In this document: positions 1-8,811 of the stretch, piece after piece
Position numbering within the stretch: the stretch's first letter is position 1
How the letters are laid out: every line of letters begins with the position of its first letter
Source: DATFVA01 sp963800255
GTDB lineage: Bacteria > Bacteroidota > Ignavibacteria > Ignavibacteriales > Ignavibacteriaceae
Reading direction: 5' to 3'
Assembly: GCA_963800255.1 (NCBI GenBank)
Contig: CAWDAK010000009.1
Span: forward strand, 682,001 to 746,000
Length of the DNA stretch: 64,000 nucleotides
Notes under the pieces: generated by a model
Told to the model about the DNA's origin: nothing
Databases searched by the model: none
The model's input: only the letters and a program-made list of their open reading frames with translations
Position numbers and translations under genes: made by a program

Positions 1-2204
1 TCACGCATGCTGTAATATATCTCACCCTTTTTGAAGAAAAGCTGGTCGCTGAAACTAAGTCCCGGATTTTTAGAAACAAAATTATCGATCAGCTGCACAG
101 CCTTCCCGGGTTCATTCTTGGCAACATAACTGTACTGGATGCCATTAACAGCATCGAACACATAACCGGAGGAGGGATAAAGTTCTATCACTTTCTCATA
201 ATTTGCTATGGCAGAGTCATATTTTGCCTGGTTAAAATAAGAATCACCTATTGAGTACCATGCTAGTGGAACCAGTGAAGAATTGGGATATACTTTCATC
301 AGTTCATGGTATTTTGCTATCGCCTCTCTGAAATTTTCCTTCTGAAAATAGATCCAGCCTATGGTATAAATAGAACCCTGTGCATAATCCGAACTTGGAT
401 ACTTCTGCTGGAGGTTATTAAATTCAGCTATTGCTTCGTCTGTATTCCCGGCTTTATAGAGGGCCTGTGCGAACTGGTAATAACCGTAAGGGTTATCTAT
501 GACGGCTGTTCCTCCGGAAAAAAGATCTTTATAAATCCGGCTGGCTTCAGCATAATTTTTGGTTCCGTAATAACTGTCAGCAAGTCTGAGTTTGGCGTCA
601 ATCACCCTCTTGTTCTTCCGGTACTTTTTAATAAAATCAGCGAATAGTTCTGCGGAATTCCCGAAATTATTAAGGTTGAAATAGCAGTAAGCCTTACCGT
701 ATAATGCCTGCCCGGCAAGCAGCGTATCATCAGAGCTTATACTGTTATACGATTTTAATGCATCGCTGTAATTTTGAAGAGCATAATAACTCTCAGCAAG
801 GTAGAAGTTGATCTTATCGTTTTCGATACCGCTTCCCGGTTCATTAAGCCGACTAAGGTAGGCAACCGCATCACTGTATTTTCCCTCGTAGTAGTAAGTC
901 GTTCCAAGTCCCAGCTTTGCCCTGTTCGTAATTTCGGCCTTCACATCAACAACATCAATAGCATCCTTAAAATGTTTTACGGCATCCTCATAATCCTTTT
1001 TATTCAGCGCTACTTCGCCCAGCATAGTTAACGCACGAGCCCTGACTCCGGGAACTTCAGATTTTGAAGCTGCTGTAAGATAACTTTCAGAGTTTATATA
1101 ATCTTTATTTTCGAAGTAATATCCGCCAAGCTGGTACCGTACATCTTCTGCGAGACTGCTGCCAGGATATTTTTTCAGAAACTCTTCGTACAATTTGAAA
1201 GCCTCTTTAATTTTTCCGGAATACCTTTTCGCTTCGGCTTTCCAGTAAAATGATTTCACTGCTATGGTATCGTTCCCTTCCGAGATAGAGTTAAATACAG
1301 AATATGCTTCGTTATATTTCTTTTGCTGGAAGTAACACCATGCAAGTCCGTACTTCGAGTCCCTGAATACATCTGTTGACGGGAAGCCTTCTATTACAGC
1401 ATTGTATGCATCCGCCGCGTTCTCAAATTCCTTAACCCTGTAATAGGAATTTGCAAGCAGGTAGAGACTCTCGGCATAGATATCCGGCGGCAGGCTATTC
1501 AGGGAAGGATTGTTCAGTTCAAGAATAGATGATTGATAATCCTTTAATTTGAAATAACAGATGCCGATCCTGATCTGGGCTGAAAGTGCAAGCGGACTAT
1601 CCCCATGGAACGATAAAAGCTGATCATAATAATGAACGGCTTTTTCGTAATTCCCCGTTTTTTCATATGCACTTGCCAGTGTATAGATAGTATAATCTAT
1701 ATACTTATTATTCCTTTTCTTATTTACTGCTTCTTCAAGAAAAGAAATTGCATCCTGAAGCCTGTTCTGCATAGTATATGATTCACCGATCCAGTAAAGT
1801 GCAGATCCGGTATGCTCGGTTTCGGGATATTCATCCAGCAGCTGTTTCAGGTTCTTACGGCTTTCATCGTACTTCTCTTCTTCGAAGTATATGATACCAA
1901 GCTTGTATAATGATTTATACCTGAAGGCTGACCATTTGAAATTGTTAACGATAAATTCAAATCCTGCTGCGGCGGCGTTCTTCTCGCCGAGGCTGAGCAA
2001 TGCATCAGAATAATAAAATTTAGCTGCTGCGAACTGTTCATCAGACAAATCATATTCTTTGAAAAAATCATCGAAGAGACGCACGGCTGTGGAAAATTGC
2101 TGGTTGGTATAGGCAGCCATAGCCTGATCATACTTATCAGCGGTTGTCTGAGGAAAAGTGTAAGCAGTAATTAAAAGTATAAGTAAAAAAGAAAAATTCT
2201 TCAT
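1..2204 (-). CDS. Large TPR-repeat protein, exported, C-terminus cut by window edge
   Basis: Open reading frame of 734 codons that begins with a signal peptide (MKNFSFLLILLITAYTFPQ) and runs off the left edge without a stop. After the signal it is almost wholly helix-turn-helix TPR-like repeats of about 34-37 residues, for example ALYWIGESYTMQNRLQDAI, SLYLLANSYYRVKEFENAA and KINFYLAESYYALQNYSDAL. Proteins of this architecture act as periplasmic or outer-membrane-associated scaffolds (YbgF/BamD-like or T9SS-associated), but no enzymatic domain is seen and no specific partner can be named. The start was chosen because it is the only ATG giving a signal peptide. The real length is unknown. Confidence is high for TPR and export, low for role. 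Confidence 0.85.
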   Translation of the reverse strand, partial: MKNFSFLLILLITAYTFPQTTADKYDQAMAAYTNQQFSTAVRLFDDFFKEYDLSDEQFAAAKFYYSDALLSLGEKNAAAAGFEFIVNNFKWSAFRYKSLYKLGIIYFEEEKYDESRKNLKQLLDEYPETEHTGSALYWIGESYTMQNRLQDAISFLEEAVNKKRNNKYIDYTIYTLASAYEKTGNYEKAVHYYDQLLSFHGDSPLALSAQIRIGICYFKLKDYQSSILELNNPSLNSLPPDIYAESLYLLANSYYRVKEFENAADAYNAVIEGFPSTDVFRDSKYGLAWCYFQQKKYNEAYSVFNSISEGNDTIAVKSFYWKAEAKRYSGKIKEAFKLYEEFLKKYPGSSLAEDVRYQLGGYYFENKDYINSESYLTAASKSEVPGVRARALTMLGEVALNKKDYEDAVKHFKDAIDVVDVKAEITNRAKLGLGTTYYYEGKYSDAVAYLSRLNEPGSGIENDKINFYLAESYYALQNYSDALKSYNSISSDDTLLAGQALYGKAYCYFNLNNFGNSAELFADFIKKYRKNKRVIDAKLRLADSYYGTKNYAEASRIYKDLFSGGTAVIDNPYGYYQFAQALYKAGNTDEAIAEFNNLQQKYPSSDYAQGSIYTIGWIYFQKENFREAIAKYHELMKVYPNSSLVPLAWYSIGDSYFNQAKYDSAIANYEKVIELYPSSGYVFDAVNGIQYSYVAKNEPGKAVQLIDNFVSKNPGLSFSDQLFFKKGEIYYSMR

Positions 2205-2764
2205 TCAATTATTTTAGAGTTAAAAGAAAAATACAAAATTGATACTGTAGTTATAAAATTTCTCTCCGCTTTAATGCATTCAGCGAATCCCGAACGCGGC
2301 CAATAAACTAAAATCGATTCTATCCTTATCAATCCATAAAATGGATACAGGAAAATAAAAAACAAACCATACTCATGTCTTCCAACCTGAAACGGTATAT
2401 CAAAAATGCCGGCACAGCAAAGTTTCTGTAGTCAGAATTTTAATTTTTACGAAAAAGGCAGATTTCAGGAAGGCGGAAATACAATCCGTTATAAATTGAT
2501 AAATTATTGCAGAATTGCCTGGTTCAATTAATAATATCAAATGCTGCTGCCCTGAAAAAAAATATTCTCAGTTTTAATGCCCAATATAGTTTTTATGCTT
2601 TTATAAAGTCAATGCTTAAAATAGCATACAGGATTTCACTTAAAGATATTTGTTAAAGATAGCAAGCCCTGTTATATTTAGCAGGTAATGTGAGCGGTAT
2701 AATTCAAAATGGTTAGTTTGTTCTATATAATTTTGAAATTGCAAACAAAAATGAAAGAATTACT
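2205..2764. other. Intergenic region of 560 nt between divergent genes
   Basis: AT-rich DNA between the divergent TPR gene and the outer-membrane protein gene. I see no open frame with a ribosome binding site, no RNA gene and no long repeat. The only structured signal is a candidate promoter near its right end, listed separately. It presumably carries promoters for both flanking genes. Confidence 0.6.
2649..2680 (+). promoter_or_regulatory. Candidate -33/-7 promoter for the outer-membrane protein gene
   Basis: TTTG, 20 nt, then TATATTTA matches seven of the eight positions of the Bacteroidetes TAnnTTTG element at a normal spacing. It would give a leader of about 80 nt before the ATG at 2765. 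An arsR promoter elsewhere in this window is of ordinary -35/-10 type, so this call is only a candidate. Confidence 0.3.
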
Positions 2765-3331
2765 ATGAAAAAATCGATTATACTCTTTCTGGTTGGGGCT
2801 ATTTCTTTTTTCAGTCTTCAGGAAGCACGTGCACAGGGAATAAAAATAGGAGTTGGGGGAGGTTTGTCTGCTGTGCAATCCCCTGCATACTATACAGATG
2901 CCGCAGGGTTTTCTTCGGAATACCATATAGGCTTAAAAGGAAAGGTTAGTATACCCATATTTCCTATAACCCCGATAGGATTTGTTGAATATCATTTTTT
3001 CCGGGGACAGACGCCTGCCGGAGCGGATACAAAACAGAATATTTTATCAGTAGGAGTCGGTGGTGAAATGGAATTGCTGCCTGGCCCATTAAGCCCTTAC
3101 GTAGGACTCGATCTTGAGTACAACAGCCTTGGTGATTTGGAAACCACTGGTTCACCCGCTGCCTCAGGCGTGTCAAGAATGGGCCTTGGAATAGGCGCCG
3201 GTGTTATGCTTACATTACTGCCTATAGATTTTGATGTGAGTCTTAAATATCAGATGCTTAATCTTTTCGGAAAAGAATCTGGTGAGGAAACTATTGGTAT
3301 AATAAACCTTAATGCGGCTATTTTCTTCTAA
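2765..3331 (+). CDS. Small outer-membrane beta-barrel-like protein
   Basis: 188 residues with a clear signal peptide (cleavage expected after residue 24, ...LQEARAQ). The mature part is rich in glycine and alternating hydrophobic residues (IKIGVGGGLSAV, GLGIGAGVMLTLL) and ends in Ile-Phe-Phe, as expected for an outer-membrane barrel that BamA recognises by an aromatic C-terminus. The length suits a barrel of about 8 strands. No enzymatic motif is seen. It stands alone between a candidate promoter and a strong terminator, so it is probably monocistronic. The family is not recognised beyond outer-membrane protein. Confidence 0.7.
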   Translation: MKKSIILFLVGAISFFSLQEARAQGIKIGVGGGLSAVQSPAYYTDAAGFSSEYHIGLKGKVSIPIFPITPIGFVEYHFFRGQTPAGADTKQNILSVGVGGEMELLPGPLSPYVGLDLEYNSLGDLETTGSPAASGVSRMGLGIGAGVMLTLLPIDFDVSLKYQMLNLFGKESGEETIGIINLNAAIFF

Positions 3332-3353
3332 GCTGTAAGGTACAAATTTATTT

Positions 3354-3397
3354 AAGGAGCAAAAGCATTGCATACTGCTTTTGCTCCTTTTATTTTT
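3354..3397 (+). terminator. Rho-independent terminator of the outer-membrane protein gene
   Basis: A perfect 14-bp stem (AAGGAGCAAAAGCA with its complement) and an 8-nt loop, followed by a T-rich tract, 23 nt after the stop codon at 3331. Confidence 0.9.
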
Positions 3398-3431
3398 AAA
3401 AGACTTGGAGAAGCCCCTGCTGATTTTACAC

Positions 3432-3459
3432 AAAAAAAACCCCCGATTACTACGGGGGT
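3432..3459 (-). terminator. Rho-independent terminator of the TPR gene on the minus strand
   Basis: Stem ACCCCCG/CGGGGGT with a 7-nt loop. Read on the minus strand it is followed by eight U residues. It lies about 25 nt past the stop of the TPR gene that ends at 3485. Confidence 0.9.
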
Positions 3460-3484
3460 ATCTAAATATTATTTCAGCTCGTAA

Positions 3485-4249
3485 TTACTTTAATGCAGAA
3501 AGTTCATATTCAGCTGTTTTCTTGTAGGTAGCATCTGATTTAGCCTGGTTGAACATTTCCTTTGCTTTATCTGTATCGCCTTTTCCTTTGTAAGCGACGC
3601 CCATATAATAATAAGGGCCACCTTTGCTTATTGAAGAACGGTATTTAAGGGCACTTTCTGAGGCTGAAATTGATTTATCCCAGTCACCCAGTTCAGAATA
3701 AAGTTTTGCAAGAGCAAGATAAGCTGCATCATAGTTATTATTATCTACTGCTTTCTGCAGGTAATCGATAGCTTTATTTGAATTACCCTCGGTCATTGCG
3801 TTGTTTCCCATTTTAGCATATGCAATAGCCAGATTCTTTTTTACTGCCGATTTAACATTTTCATTTTTTGCTGACTTCAGAACCTTCTCAAAATTATCAA
3901 CTGCTTTCTCATAATTACCCATGGAGAAATAAACTCCCCCAAGTGCATTATAAGCCGCTTCAAAATCATTTTTTTGTTGCAGGCTGCTTTCAAAAGCATC
4001 TTTCGCATCTTCAAGTTTATTAAGCTTTTTAAGTGCGATGCCTTTCTGGTAATAGGTACGGTAATCTTTTTCTATTGCCAGAGCCTTGTCATAGCTTTCT
4101 ACTGCACCGGAATAATTACCTGATTTTAATTGCTGATTTCCTTCGTTATAAAGCTTGCCAGCTTCCGGTTTCATATCCTGGGCATAAGCAGAGACTGTAA
4201 TCAGAAATGCCAAAAAGAATCCCGATAAGACTTTGATTGGAGCCTTCAT
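3485..4249 (-). CDS. Exported TPR-repeat protein
   Basis: 254 residues from the second in-frame ATG (MKAPIKVLSGFF). That start is preferred to the ATG 9 nt upstream because AAAGG lies at the right distance from it and overlaps the first ATG region. The signal peptide ends near AYAQ. It is followed by about six TPR units (GNQQLKSGNYSGAVESYDKA, ALGGVYFSMGNYEKAVDNF, YYMGVAYKGKGDTDKAKEMF). It is a typical periplasmic or envelope TPR scaffold with no catalytic domain. It is transcribed alone, with its own terminator, and starts just downstream of tRNA-Leu on the same strand. The function is not determinable from sequence. Confidence 0.8.
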   Translation of the reverse strand: MKAPIKVLSGFFLAFLITVSAYAQDMKPEAGKLYNEGNQQLKSGNYSGAVESYDKALAIEKDYRTYYQKGIALKKLNKLEDAKDAFESSLQQKNDFEAAYNALGGVYFSMGNYEKAVDNFEKVLKSAKNENVKSAVKKNLAIAYAKMGNNAMTEGNSNKAIDYLQKAVDNNNYDAAYLALAKLYSELGDWDKSISASESALKYRSSISKGGPYYYMGVAYKGKGDTDKAKEMFNQAKSDATYKKTAEYELSALK

Positions 4250-4287
4250 AAACAACATCCTTTATTTAATTTATCCTAAATTCTTTG

Positions 4288-4371
4288 TGCGGAAGACGGG
4301 ACTTGAACCCGTACGCCAATTAAGGCACTACCCCCTCAAGATAGCGTGTATACCAATTTCACCACTTCCGC
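4288..4371 (-). tRNA. tRNA-Leu (GAG)
   Basis: 84 nt that fold as a class II tRNA: acceptor GCGGAAG/CTTCCGC, discriminator A, D arm, anticodon stem CTATC/GGTAG with anticodon GAG, a long variable arm, and T arm ACGGG/CCCGT around TTCAAGT. The CCA end is not encoded. The next gene in the same direction is the TPR protein ending at 3485. Confidence 0.95.
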
Positions 4372-4481
4372 GAAATTTTGGTGGAAAAGATATATCCGTT
4401 AATCCTTAAAATCAACCCATACCGGCGTATTTTTTTCTATTAACTTACTTTTTGTTTACAATTCAGGCTGTGATTTGTTCC

Positions 4482-4951
4482 CTATTCCATATTCGGTGGC
4501 GGTTTGCGTCCTCTTAGCAGAATATGCCTTATTTCCTCGCGAAATCTCTTTTCAAACACAATCAGCTTAGCAATTTGTTCATTGGAAAGAATATCATATA
4601 GCGAGTTAATAAACTTGGTGTGCTCTGAAGCAACCTGTTTCTGTACTGAAAGGTAGTTGTTAACGAGGTCCTTATAATCTAGTCTGGCTCCCTTTTGAGA
4701 ATTTCGACTCAAGGTTATCGGTGAGGGTATCAAGGGAATCGTTGAGCTTTATCAATCCTGCTACGCGACTCATTTCTCCTTGCAAAAAACTTCAAAGTGG
4801 TCTGTTCATCCATATCCAGAGCTTCGATAAGTTTAATTTTCTCGAGCTGCTCTATCTTTTCCCTTGGACCTTTATGATCTCTCATACCTTGAGCGGGCAT
4901 AAGTACAGGAATAATCATAAGTATAAAGAGAAGAGAAACGGTCTTTTTCAT
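4482..4951 (-). pseudogene. Spy/CpxP-like periplasmic protein, reading frame broken twice
   Basis: The frame opens with MKKTVSLLFILMIIPVLMPAQ (signal peptide) and a helical segment (REKIEQLEKIKLIEALDMD). It then shifts near 4745-4750, runs for about 20 codons in a second frame (NDSLDTLTDNLESKF...), and shifts again near 4681-4692 into the C-terminal frame (LDYKDLVNNYLSVQKQVASE ... RKPPPNME). Joined, these give one helical Spy/LTXXQ-like protein of about 155 residues, typical of the periplasmic partner of ECF or envelope-stress systems. The start overlaps the anti-sigma stop (ATGA). The cause is either decay or two 1-nt sequence errors. Confidence 0.65.
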
Positions 4952-5569
4952 TGTTTTTCTCCCTTAATAATATCTTCGTTTATCAATTGTGAATATAATT
5001 CATTTACTTGAGATTCATCTATAGAACTTAGCAGTTCATCAGTATTCAAATATTTATCAGCCACATCATTTTCAGATGATGGGGTAAGTTCCAGTTCGTC
5101 AGAGACTATGATACTTACGATGGAATCAGTTTTAGCTGAAGCTGAACCTGCAAGTTCATTTAAAGAATAATCACTGCCGTATTGATCAAGCGTTTCGTTA
5201 ATTTCATTTTCGGTGAAAGAATTAGTAAGGTCGGCCAGATTAGGATAATTTACACTGCTTCCCGGTTTGAAAATAATGAAGACCAGAAGTACAACAGCGG
5301 CGGCGGTTGATAAGGAATAAGCAAGCTTGGCAAAGTTAAATTTCTTTTTTTAGCTCCGGTGTGAATAAAAAGCAGGCAGCATATTTATAAAATATAATTC
5401 ATCAGTTTCCGGCTGGGCTTCCAACTTTCGTCGTCGAAAGGAAGTTCCTGATGTTGTCAGTCTCTTTCTGAAGCTCAGGATTAACGGCCAGCATCTTCTC
5501 AAAATGAAGTTTTTCCTCATCATTCATCTGTCCATCGAGATATCTAATTGCCTGTTCTCTTCTATTCAT
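4948..5569 (-). pseudogene. Putative membrane anti-sigma factor, interrupted
   Basis: Starts MNRREQAIRYLDGQMNDEEK, overlapping the sigma gene's stop, which is the classic sigma/anti-sigma coupling. The first frame ends after about 55 codons. The continuation is found one nt out of phase from about 5430 (ETDELYFINMLPAF). After an in-frame TAA at 5350-5352 the same frame continues with a basic stretch, a transmembrane helix (LAYSLSTAAAVVLLVFIIF) and an acidic C-terminal part of about 110 residues that ends at an ATGA overlap with the Spy-like gene. The architecture (short N-terminal helical sigma-binding part, one membrane helix, periplasmic tail) fits an anti-sigma factor. A frameshift plus a nonsense codon makes real inactivation plausible. 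Confidence 0.6.
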
Positions 5570-6113
5570 TTTCTTTCATCAACTCCGTTAATTTATTTAC
5601 TGCGTGAAAATAATTAGCCTTAAGTCCTCCTTCGCTCCTGCCGGTAATCTCGGAGATTTCTTTGTAGCTCATCTCATCAAAATTTCTCATTATAAAAACT
5701 TCTCTCTGCTTAGGCGGAAGTGTCTTCAGTTTTCTTTCCAGTCTTGCAAACTTCTCGCGCTGTTCAAAATCACCTATTATATCTTCGTGTGAGTTCAGTT
5801 CATGAGCATTACTGTCTTCAATGCCTATCAGTCTTTTCACCTTGCTGCGATTTAAAAAATTCAGGGTCCTCGTTGATGTTATCTTGTATATCCATGTATA
5901 AAGAGACGATTGAAACCTGAATTTTTTAAGATTATTATAAATAACAATAAGAACTTCCTGAACAATCTCATCAGCATCAAGATGGTTTCCGGTCATCCTG
6001 CGTGCATGCCAGTATATTTTTTTCTGATACTTCTTAACAATATCATTGAAGGCAGCTTCATCACCGGCAATAAATCTTTTAATTAATTCAAAATCAGGAT
6101 TCGGAACAGCCAT
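5562..6113 (-). CDS. ECF-type RNA polymerase sigma factor (sigma-70 family)
   Basis: 183 residues. Sigma region 2 lies at about residues 22-95 (DADEIVQEVLIVIYNNLKKF, then FQSSLYTWIYKITSTRTLNFL). Region 4, a helix-turn-helix, lies at about 125-178 (TLPPKQREVFIMRNFDEMSY, then EISEITGRSEGGLKANYFHA). This is the normal size for an ECF sigma factor. It heads a translationally coupled set (sigma, anti-sigma, Spy-like), and a second Spy-like gene is divergent from it, an arrangement used for envelope or metal stress. The sigma gene itself is intact while both downstream partners are interrupted, so if the lesions are real it may be unregulated. Confidence 0.92.
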   Translation of the reverse strand: MAVPNPDFELIKRFIAGDEAAFNDIVKKYQKKIYWHARRMTGNHLDADEIVQEVLIVIYNNLKKFRFQSSLYTWIYKITSTRTLNFLNRSKVKRLIGIEDSNAHELNSHEDIIGDFEQREKFARLERKLKTLPPKQREVFIMRNFDEMSYKEISEITGRSEGGLKANYFHAVNKLTELMKENE

Positions 6114-6240
6114 ATTTCCGTTTTTTGTTCATTTTTTAGACAATCCGCCTCACTTAAAGGTTTAATATCGTAAATATTTAAACCCTTCGAAAACTTCTTT
6201 TGTCAAATCCCTGAAAACATAATGACAATCACTTAATTTA

Positions 6241-6760
6241 ATGGAGAATAAATTGAAAAAGTCACTTTTAATAACAGGTATAATAACCGTACTGATAATT
6301 GCAGCAGCAGTCAATTTCTATCCGCAGCAGACAGATACCCCCCGAGGGGAGAGGTTTACGTGGAAGAATGTTTGAAAAACTTAATCTGACTGATGATCAG
6401 AAAGACAAGATTGATCAACTTCGTTTGAAAAACCAGGAAGAAATGATTGATTTACGTGCAGATATGCAAAAAAAGAGACTTGCTGTGAAAGAACTTCAGC
6501 AAAAAGGTAGTTATTCCAGAAGTGATTACGTGGATCTTGTAAAAAATCTGAACAACTCCCGTGATAAAATAAACCTTGCAAGGGCAAACCACATAATGGA
6601 TATCTATGAACTTCTTACTGATCAGCAGAAAGAAATTTTCAATAAAATGCAGATGATGAATGAATCCCGTGGTAATAGACAATGCAAGATGGATGGAAAT
6701 GGGCAACATAACGGCCAGAGACCAATGAGACAACATCAGGGTGCAAACTGGCAGCAATAA
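6241..6760 (+). CDS. Spy/CpxP-like periplasmic protein (apparent 1-nt frameshift)
   Basis: ATG at 6241 opens a membrane-leader peptide (MENKLKKSLLITGIITVLII) that stays in frame up to a run of six C at 6338-6343. Dropping one C joins it to the long downstream frame (EGRGLRGRMFEKLNLTDDQK). The helical core carries the LTDDQKDKIDQLR and LLTDQQKEIFNKMQ motifs of the Spy/LTXXQ family, followed by a Gln/His/Met-rich tail (RPMRQHQGANWQQ). Family members are periplasmic chaperones or metal-stress sensors. It is divergent from the ECF sigma gene and probably part of that regulon. The homopolymer position makes a sequencing indel the likelier explanation here. Confidence 0.65.
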
Positions 6761-6786
6761 TTGATTTCCTTTGAGAATCAATTTTC

Positions 6787-6827
6787 TTTCGATCCCGAAT
6801 CTGACTCAATCCTGGTCGGGATCGAAA
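6787..6827. terminator. Bidirectional hairpin terminator between convergent genes
   Basis: A 12-bp perfect stem (TTTCGATCCCGA / TCGGGATCGAAA) with a 17-nt loop lies between the stop at 6760 on the plus strand and the stop at 6831 on the minus strand, and could serve both. The flanking T tracts are short. Confidence 0.65.
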
Positions 6828-6830
6828 TCA

Positions 6831-7532
6831 TTACTTAGGGTTGGTTGGCCGTATATCGATTTCACTTACAAGTGCTCTTACCGGAAGTTTTACAATAAGC
6901 GATACTGTTTCTGCAACATCCTCCGGCATTAACTTTTTAGGAGAGCCCGGACTGCCGTCTGTATGAAAATCCGTCTCAACCGAACCTGGAAATATTGCAG
7001 CTACTTTAATATTGTGCTGCCGAACTTCCTGCATCAGGCACCCTGTAAAACCTTTTACACCATGTTTTGTTGCTGAATACATCGATCCCCCGGCAAAAAC
7101 ATTCTTTCCGGCAAGCGATGCTATGTTTATTATAGTACCCGTTTTCCTCTCGATCATATTATTAAGTACTTCCCGGGAAAAATTAAATATTCCATAAAGA
7201 TTCGCATTCACCTGTTTCTTAAAATCATCAAGGGAAGCATTAATTACCTCTCTAAATATTCCTATACCGGCATTATTAATCAATACATCGATCCTGCCGT
7301 ATTTATCAAGGATTTCCTTAACCGATTTTTTTACAAATTCTTCATCCCCCACATCACCGGAATAATACTCTGAGTCAACCCCTTTTTCCTTCACCAGTCT
7401 ATGTGTTTCCTTAAGAGCTTCCACGTCCCTGCCGAATAGCATCACATCTTTTCCCTCTTCCGCAAACTTTAGGGCAATTCCTTTGCCAATCCCCCTGCTC
7501 GCTCCTGTTACAATACATAAATCTCTGGCCAT
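6831..7532 (-). CDS. Short-chain dehydrogenase/reductase, candidate pterin (sepiapterin-type) reductase
   Basis: 233 residues, classical SDR. The NADP-binding TGASRGIGKG motif is near residue 9, NNAG near 87, the catalytic Tyr-Lys pair (YSATKHG) near 153, and a preceding Ser in INIASLAG. It overlaps the upstream SDR gene by one base and lies at the end of a gene string holding GTP cyclohydrolase I and a 6-pyruvoyl-tetrahydropterin synthase. Sepiapterin reductase, the last step of biopterin synthesis, is an SDR, so reduction of a pyruvoyl-pterin side chain is the contextual guess. SDRs cannot be assigned a substrate from sequence alone. Confidence 0.85.
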   Translation of the reverse strand: MARDLCIVTGASRGIGKGIALKFAEEGKDVMLFGRDVEALKETHRLVKEKGVDSEYYSGDVGDEEFVKKSVKEILDKYGRIDVLINNAGIGIFREVINASLDDFKKQVNANLYGIFNFSREVLNNMIERKTGTIINIASLAGKNVFAGGSMYSATKHGVKGFTGCLMQEVRQHNIKVAAIFPGSVETDFHTDGSPGSPKKLMPEDVAETVSLIVKLPVRALVSEIDIRPTNPK

Positions 7533-8245
7533 TACAAATCTCCTTCTATTGGTCTTATAAGTATTTCTTCCGTTACCATATTGCCTCTTTCAAGGTAGGC
7601 AGATACAATCACCCTGGCAATTTCTTCAGGATTCAGCATCCGTTCCGAGTTTTCTTCACGAACTTTAGGCGGCCACATCGGGGTTTCAGTTGTACCGGGA
7701 ATTACATTTATCACCCGGATTTTATGTTTGCGCACTTCCTCCCTGAGCACGTTTGTGTAGCCAAGCAGTCCCATCTTTGAAGCCGCATAAGCACTGCTAT
7801 GTGTAAAAATCTTTTTAGTTACAACTGATAAAATATTAATGATTGTTCCGCCGCCTCTTTCGACAAAATGAGGCAGGAGATATTTTATAGCATAGATTGA
7901 ACCCAGGAGATTAGTATTTATAACATCATCAATCTCGTTCGTTGAGTTATCCTCTGCAAGCTTCCAGGAGGTGATGCCTGCATTGTTTATCAGGCAATCA
8001 ATATCCCCCTCCCCCAATATCTTCTTCACCGTCTGATCAACATTTGCTGAAGAAGCAACATTACAGGGAAAAATATCTACGGACATATCATCTTTTTTAA
8101 GCTCCCCGTTCAGCCTTTCGAGTTCACTAACACGCCGTGCCGAGACAAAAACTCTGCTGCCTATTTTTGCGAACTCAACTGCCGATGCTCTCCCGATCCC
8201 GCTGCTAGCTCCGGTTATCCAGACAGCCGGTTTATCTTTAGCCAT
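7532..8245 (-). CDS. Short-chain dehydrogenase/reductase, second candidate pterin reductase
   Basis: 237 residues, classical SDR. TGASSGIGRAS is near residue 11, NNAG near 89, and YAASKMG supplies the catalytic Tyr and Lys near 155. It overlaps folE by 8 nt upstream and the next SDR by 1 nt downstream, so it is translationally coupled in the same operon. It is only moderately similar to its neighbour (the shared catalytic motifs sit in differing surroundings), so the two may reduce different carbonyls or different intermediates. The pterin-pathway assignment is inference from position after folE and the pyruvoyl-tetrahydropterin synthase gene. Confidence 0.85.
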   Translation of the reverse strand: MAKDKPAVWITGASSGIGRASAVEFAKIGSRVFVSARRVSELERLNGELKKDDMSVDIFPCNVASSANVDQTVKKILGEGDIDCLINNAGITSWKLAEDNSTNEIDDVINTNLLGSIYAIKYLLPHFVERGGGTIINILSVVTKKIFTHSSAYAASKMGLLGYTNVLREEVRKHKIRVINVIPGTTETPMWPPKVREENSERMLNPEEIARVIVSAYLERGNMVTEEILIRPIEGDL

Positions 8246-8810
8246 CGCTCAATCTCCCTCTTATCAATGTCATAAACTCAGCCCTTGTTCTTGCATCTTC
8301 CTTGAATACACCATGAACTGCGCTTGCAACTGCTGCGGAGTTCTGTTTCTCAACTCCTCTCATCATCATACACATATGATATGCTTCGGAAACAACAGCA
8401 ACACCCTGAGGTTTAAGGTATTCATCCAGAGTATCTGCTATCTCCTGCGTCATTCTTTCCTGAACCTGGAGCCTCCGCGAAAAAACATCCACAATACGGG
8501 GTATCTTGCTAAGCCCTACTATCTTTCCATCAGGAATATAAGCAACGTGAACTTTGCCGTAAAAAGGAAGCATATGATGCTCGCAAAGACTGTAGAAGTC
8601 AATGTTCTTCACCAGTACCATCTCATCATATTTTTCACTAAAGACTGCATTATTCAGCACCTCTTTTATTTTCTTACTATATCCTGACGTAAGGAAATTA
8701 TAAGCTTCCGCTACCCTCTTGGGTGTATTCAGTAATCCCTCTCTCGCGGGATCTTCCCCTATTTCTCTCAGTAATTCAGAAATCAGGTTCTGAACTTTTG
8801 CATAATCCAA
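8238..8810 (-). CDS. folE: GTP cyclohydrolase I
   Basis: Converts GTP to 7,8-dihydroneopterin triphosphate, the entry to folate and tetrahydrobiopterin. About 190 residues from a TTG start that lies one nt after the stop of the upstream gene and six nt after GAGGAG. A longer frame to an ATG at 8867 exists but would overlap the upstream gene by 56 nt. Conserved features: IGEDPAREGLLNTPKRVAEA (residues 17-36), zinc and catalytic site CEHHMLPF (Cys76, His78, His79), and HMCMMMRG with the second zinc Cys147. The C-terminus overlaps the next SDR gene by 8 nt. It sits between ptpS and two SDRs, which points to biopterin rather than only folate. Confidence 0.95.
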   Translation of the reverse strand: MDYAKVQNLISELLREIGEDPAREGLLNTPKRVAEAYNFLTSGYSKKIKEVLNNAVFSEKYDEMVLVKNIDFYSLCEHHMLPFYGKVHVAYIPDGKIVGLSKIPRIVDVFSRRLQVQERMTQEIADTLDEYLKPQGVAVVSEAYHMCMMMRGVEKQNSAAVASAVHGVFKEDARTRAEFMTLIRGRLSDG

Positions 8811-8811
8811 A

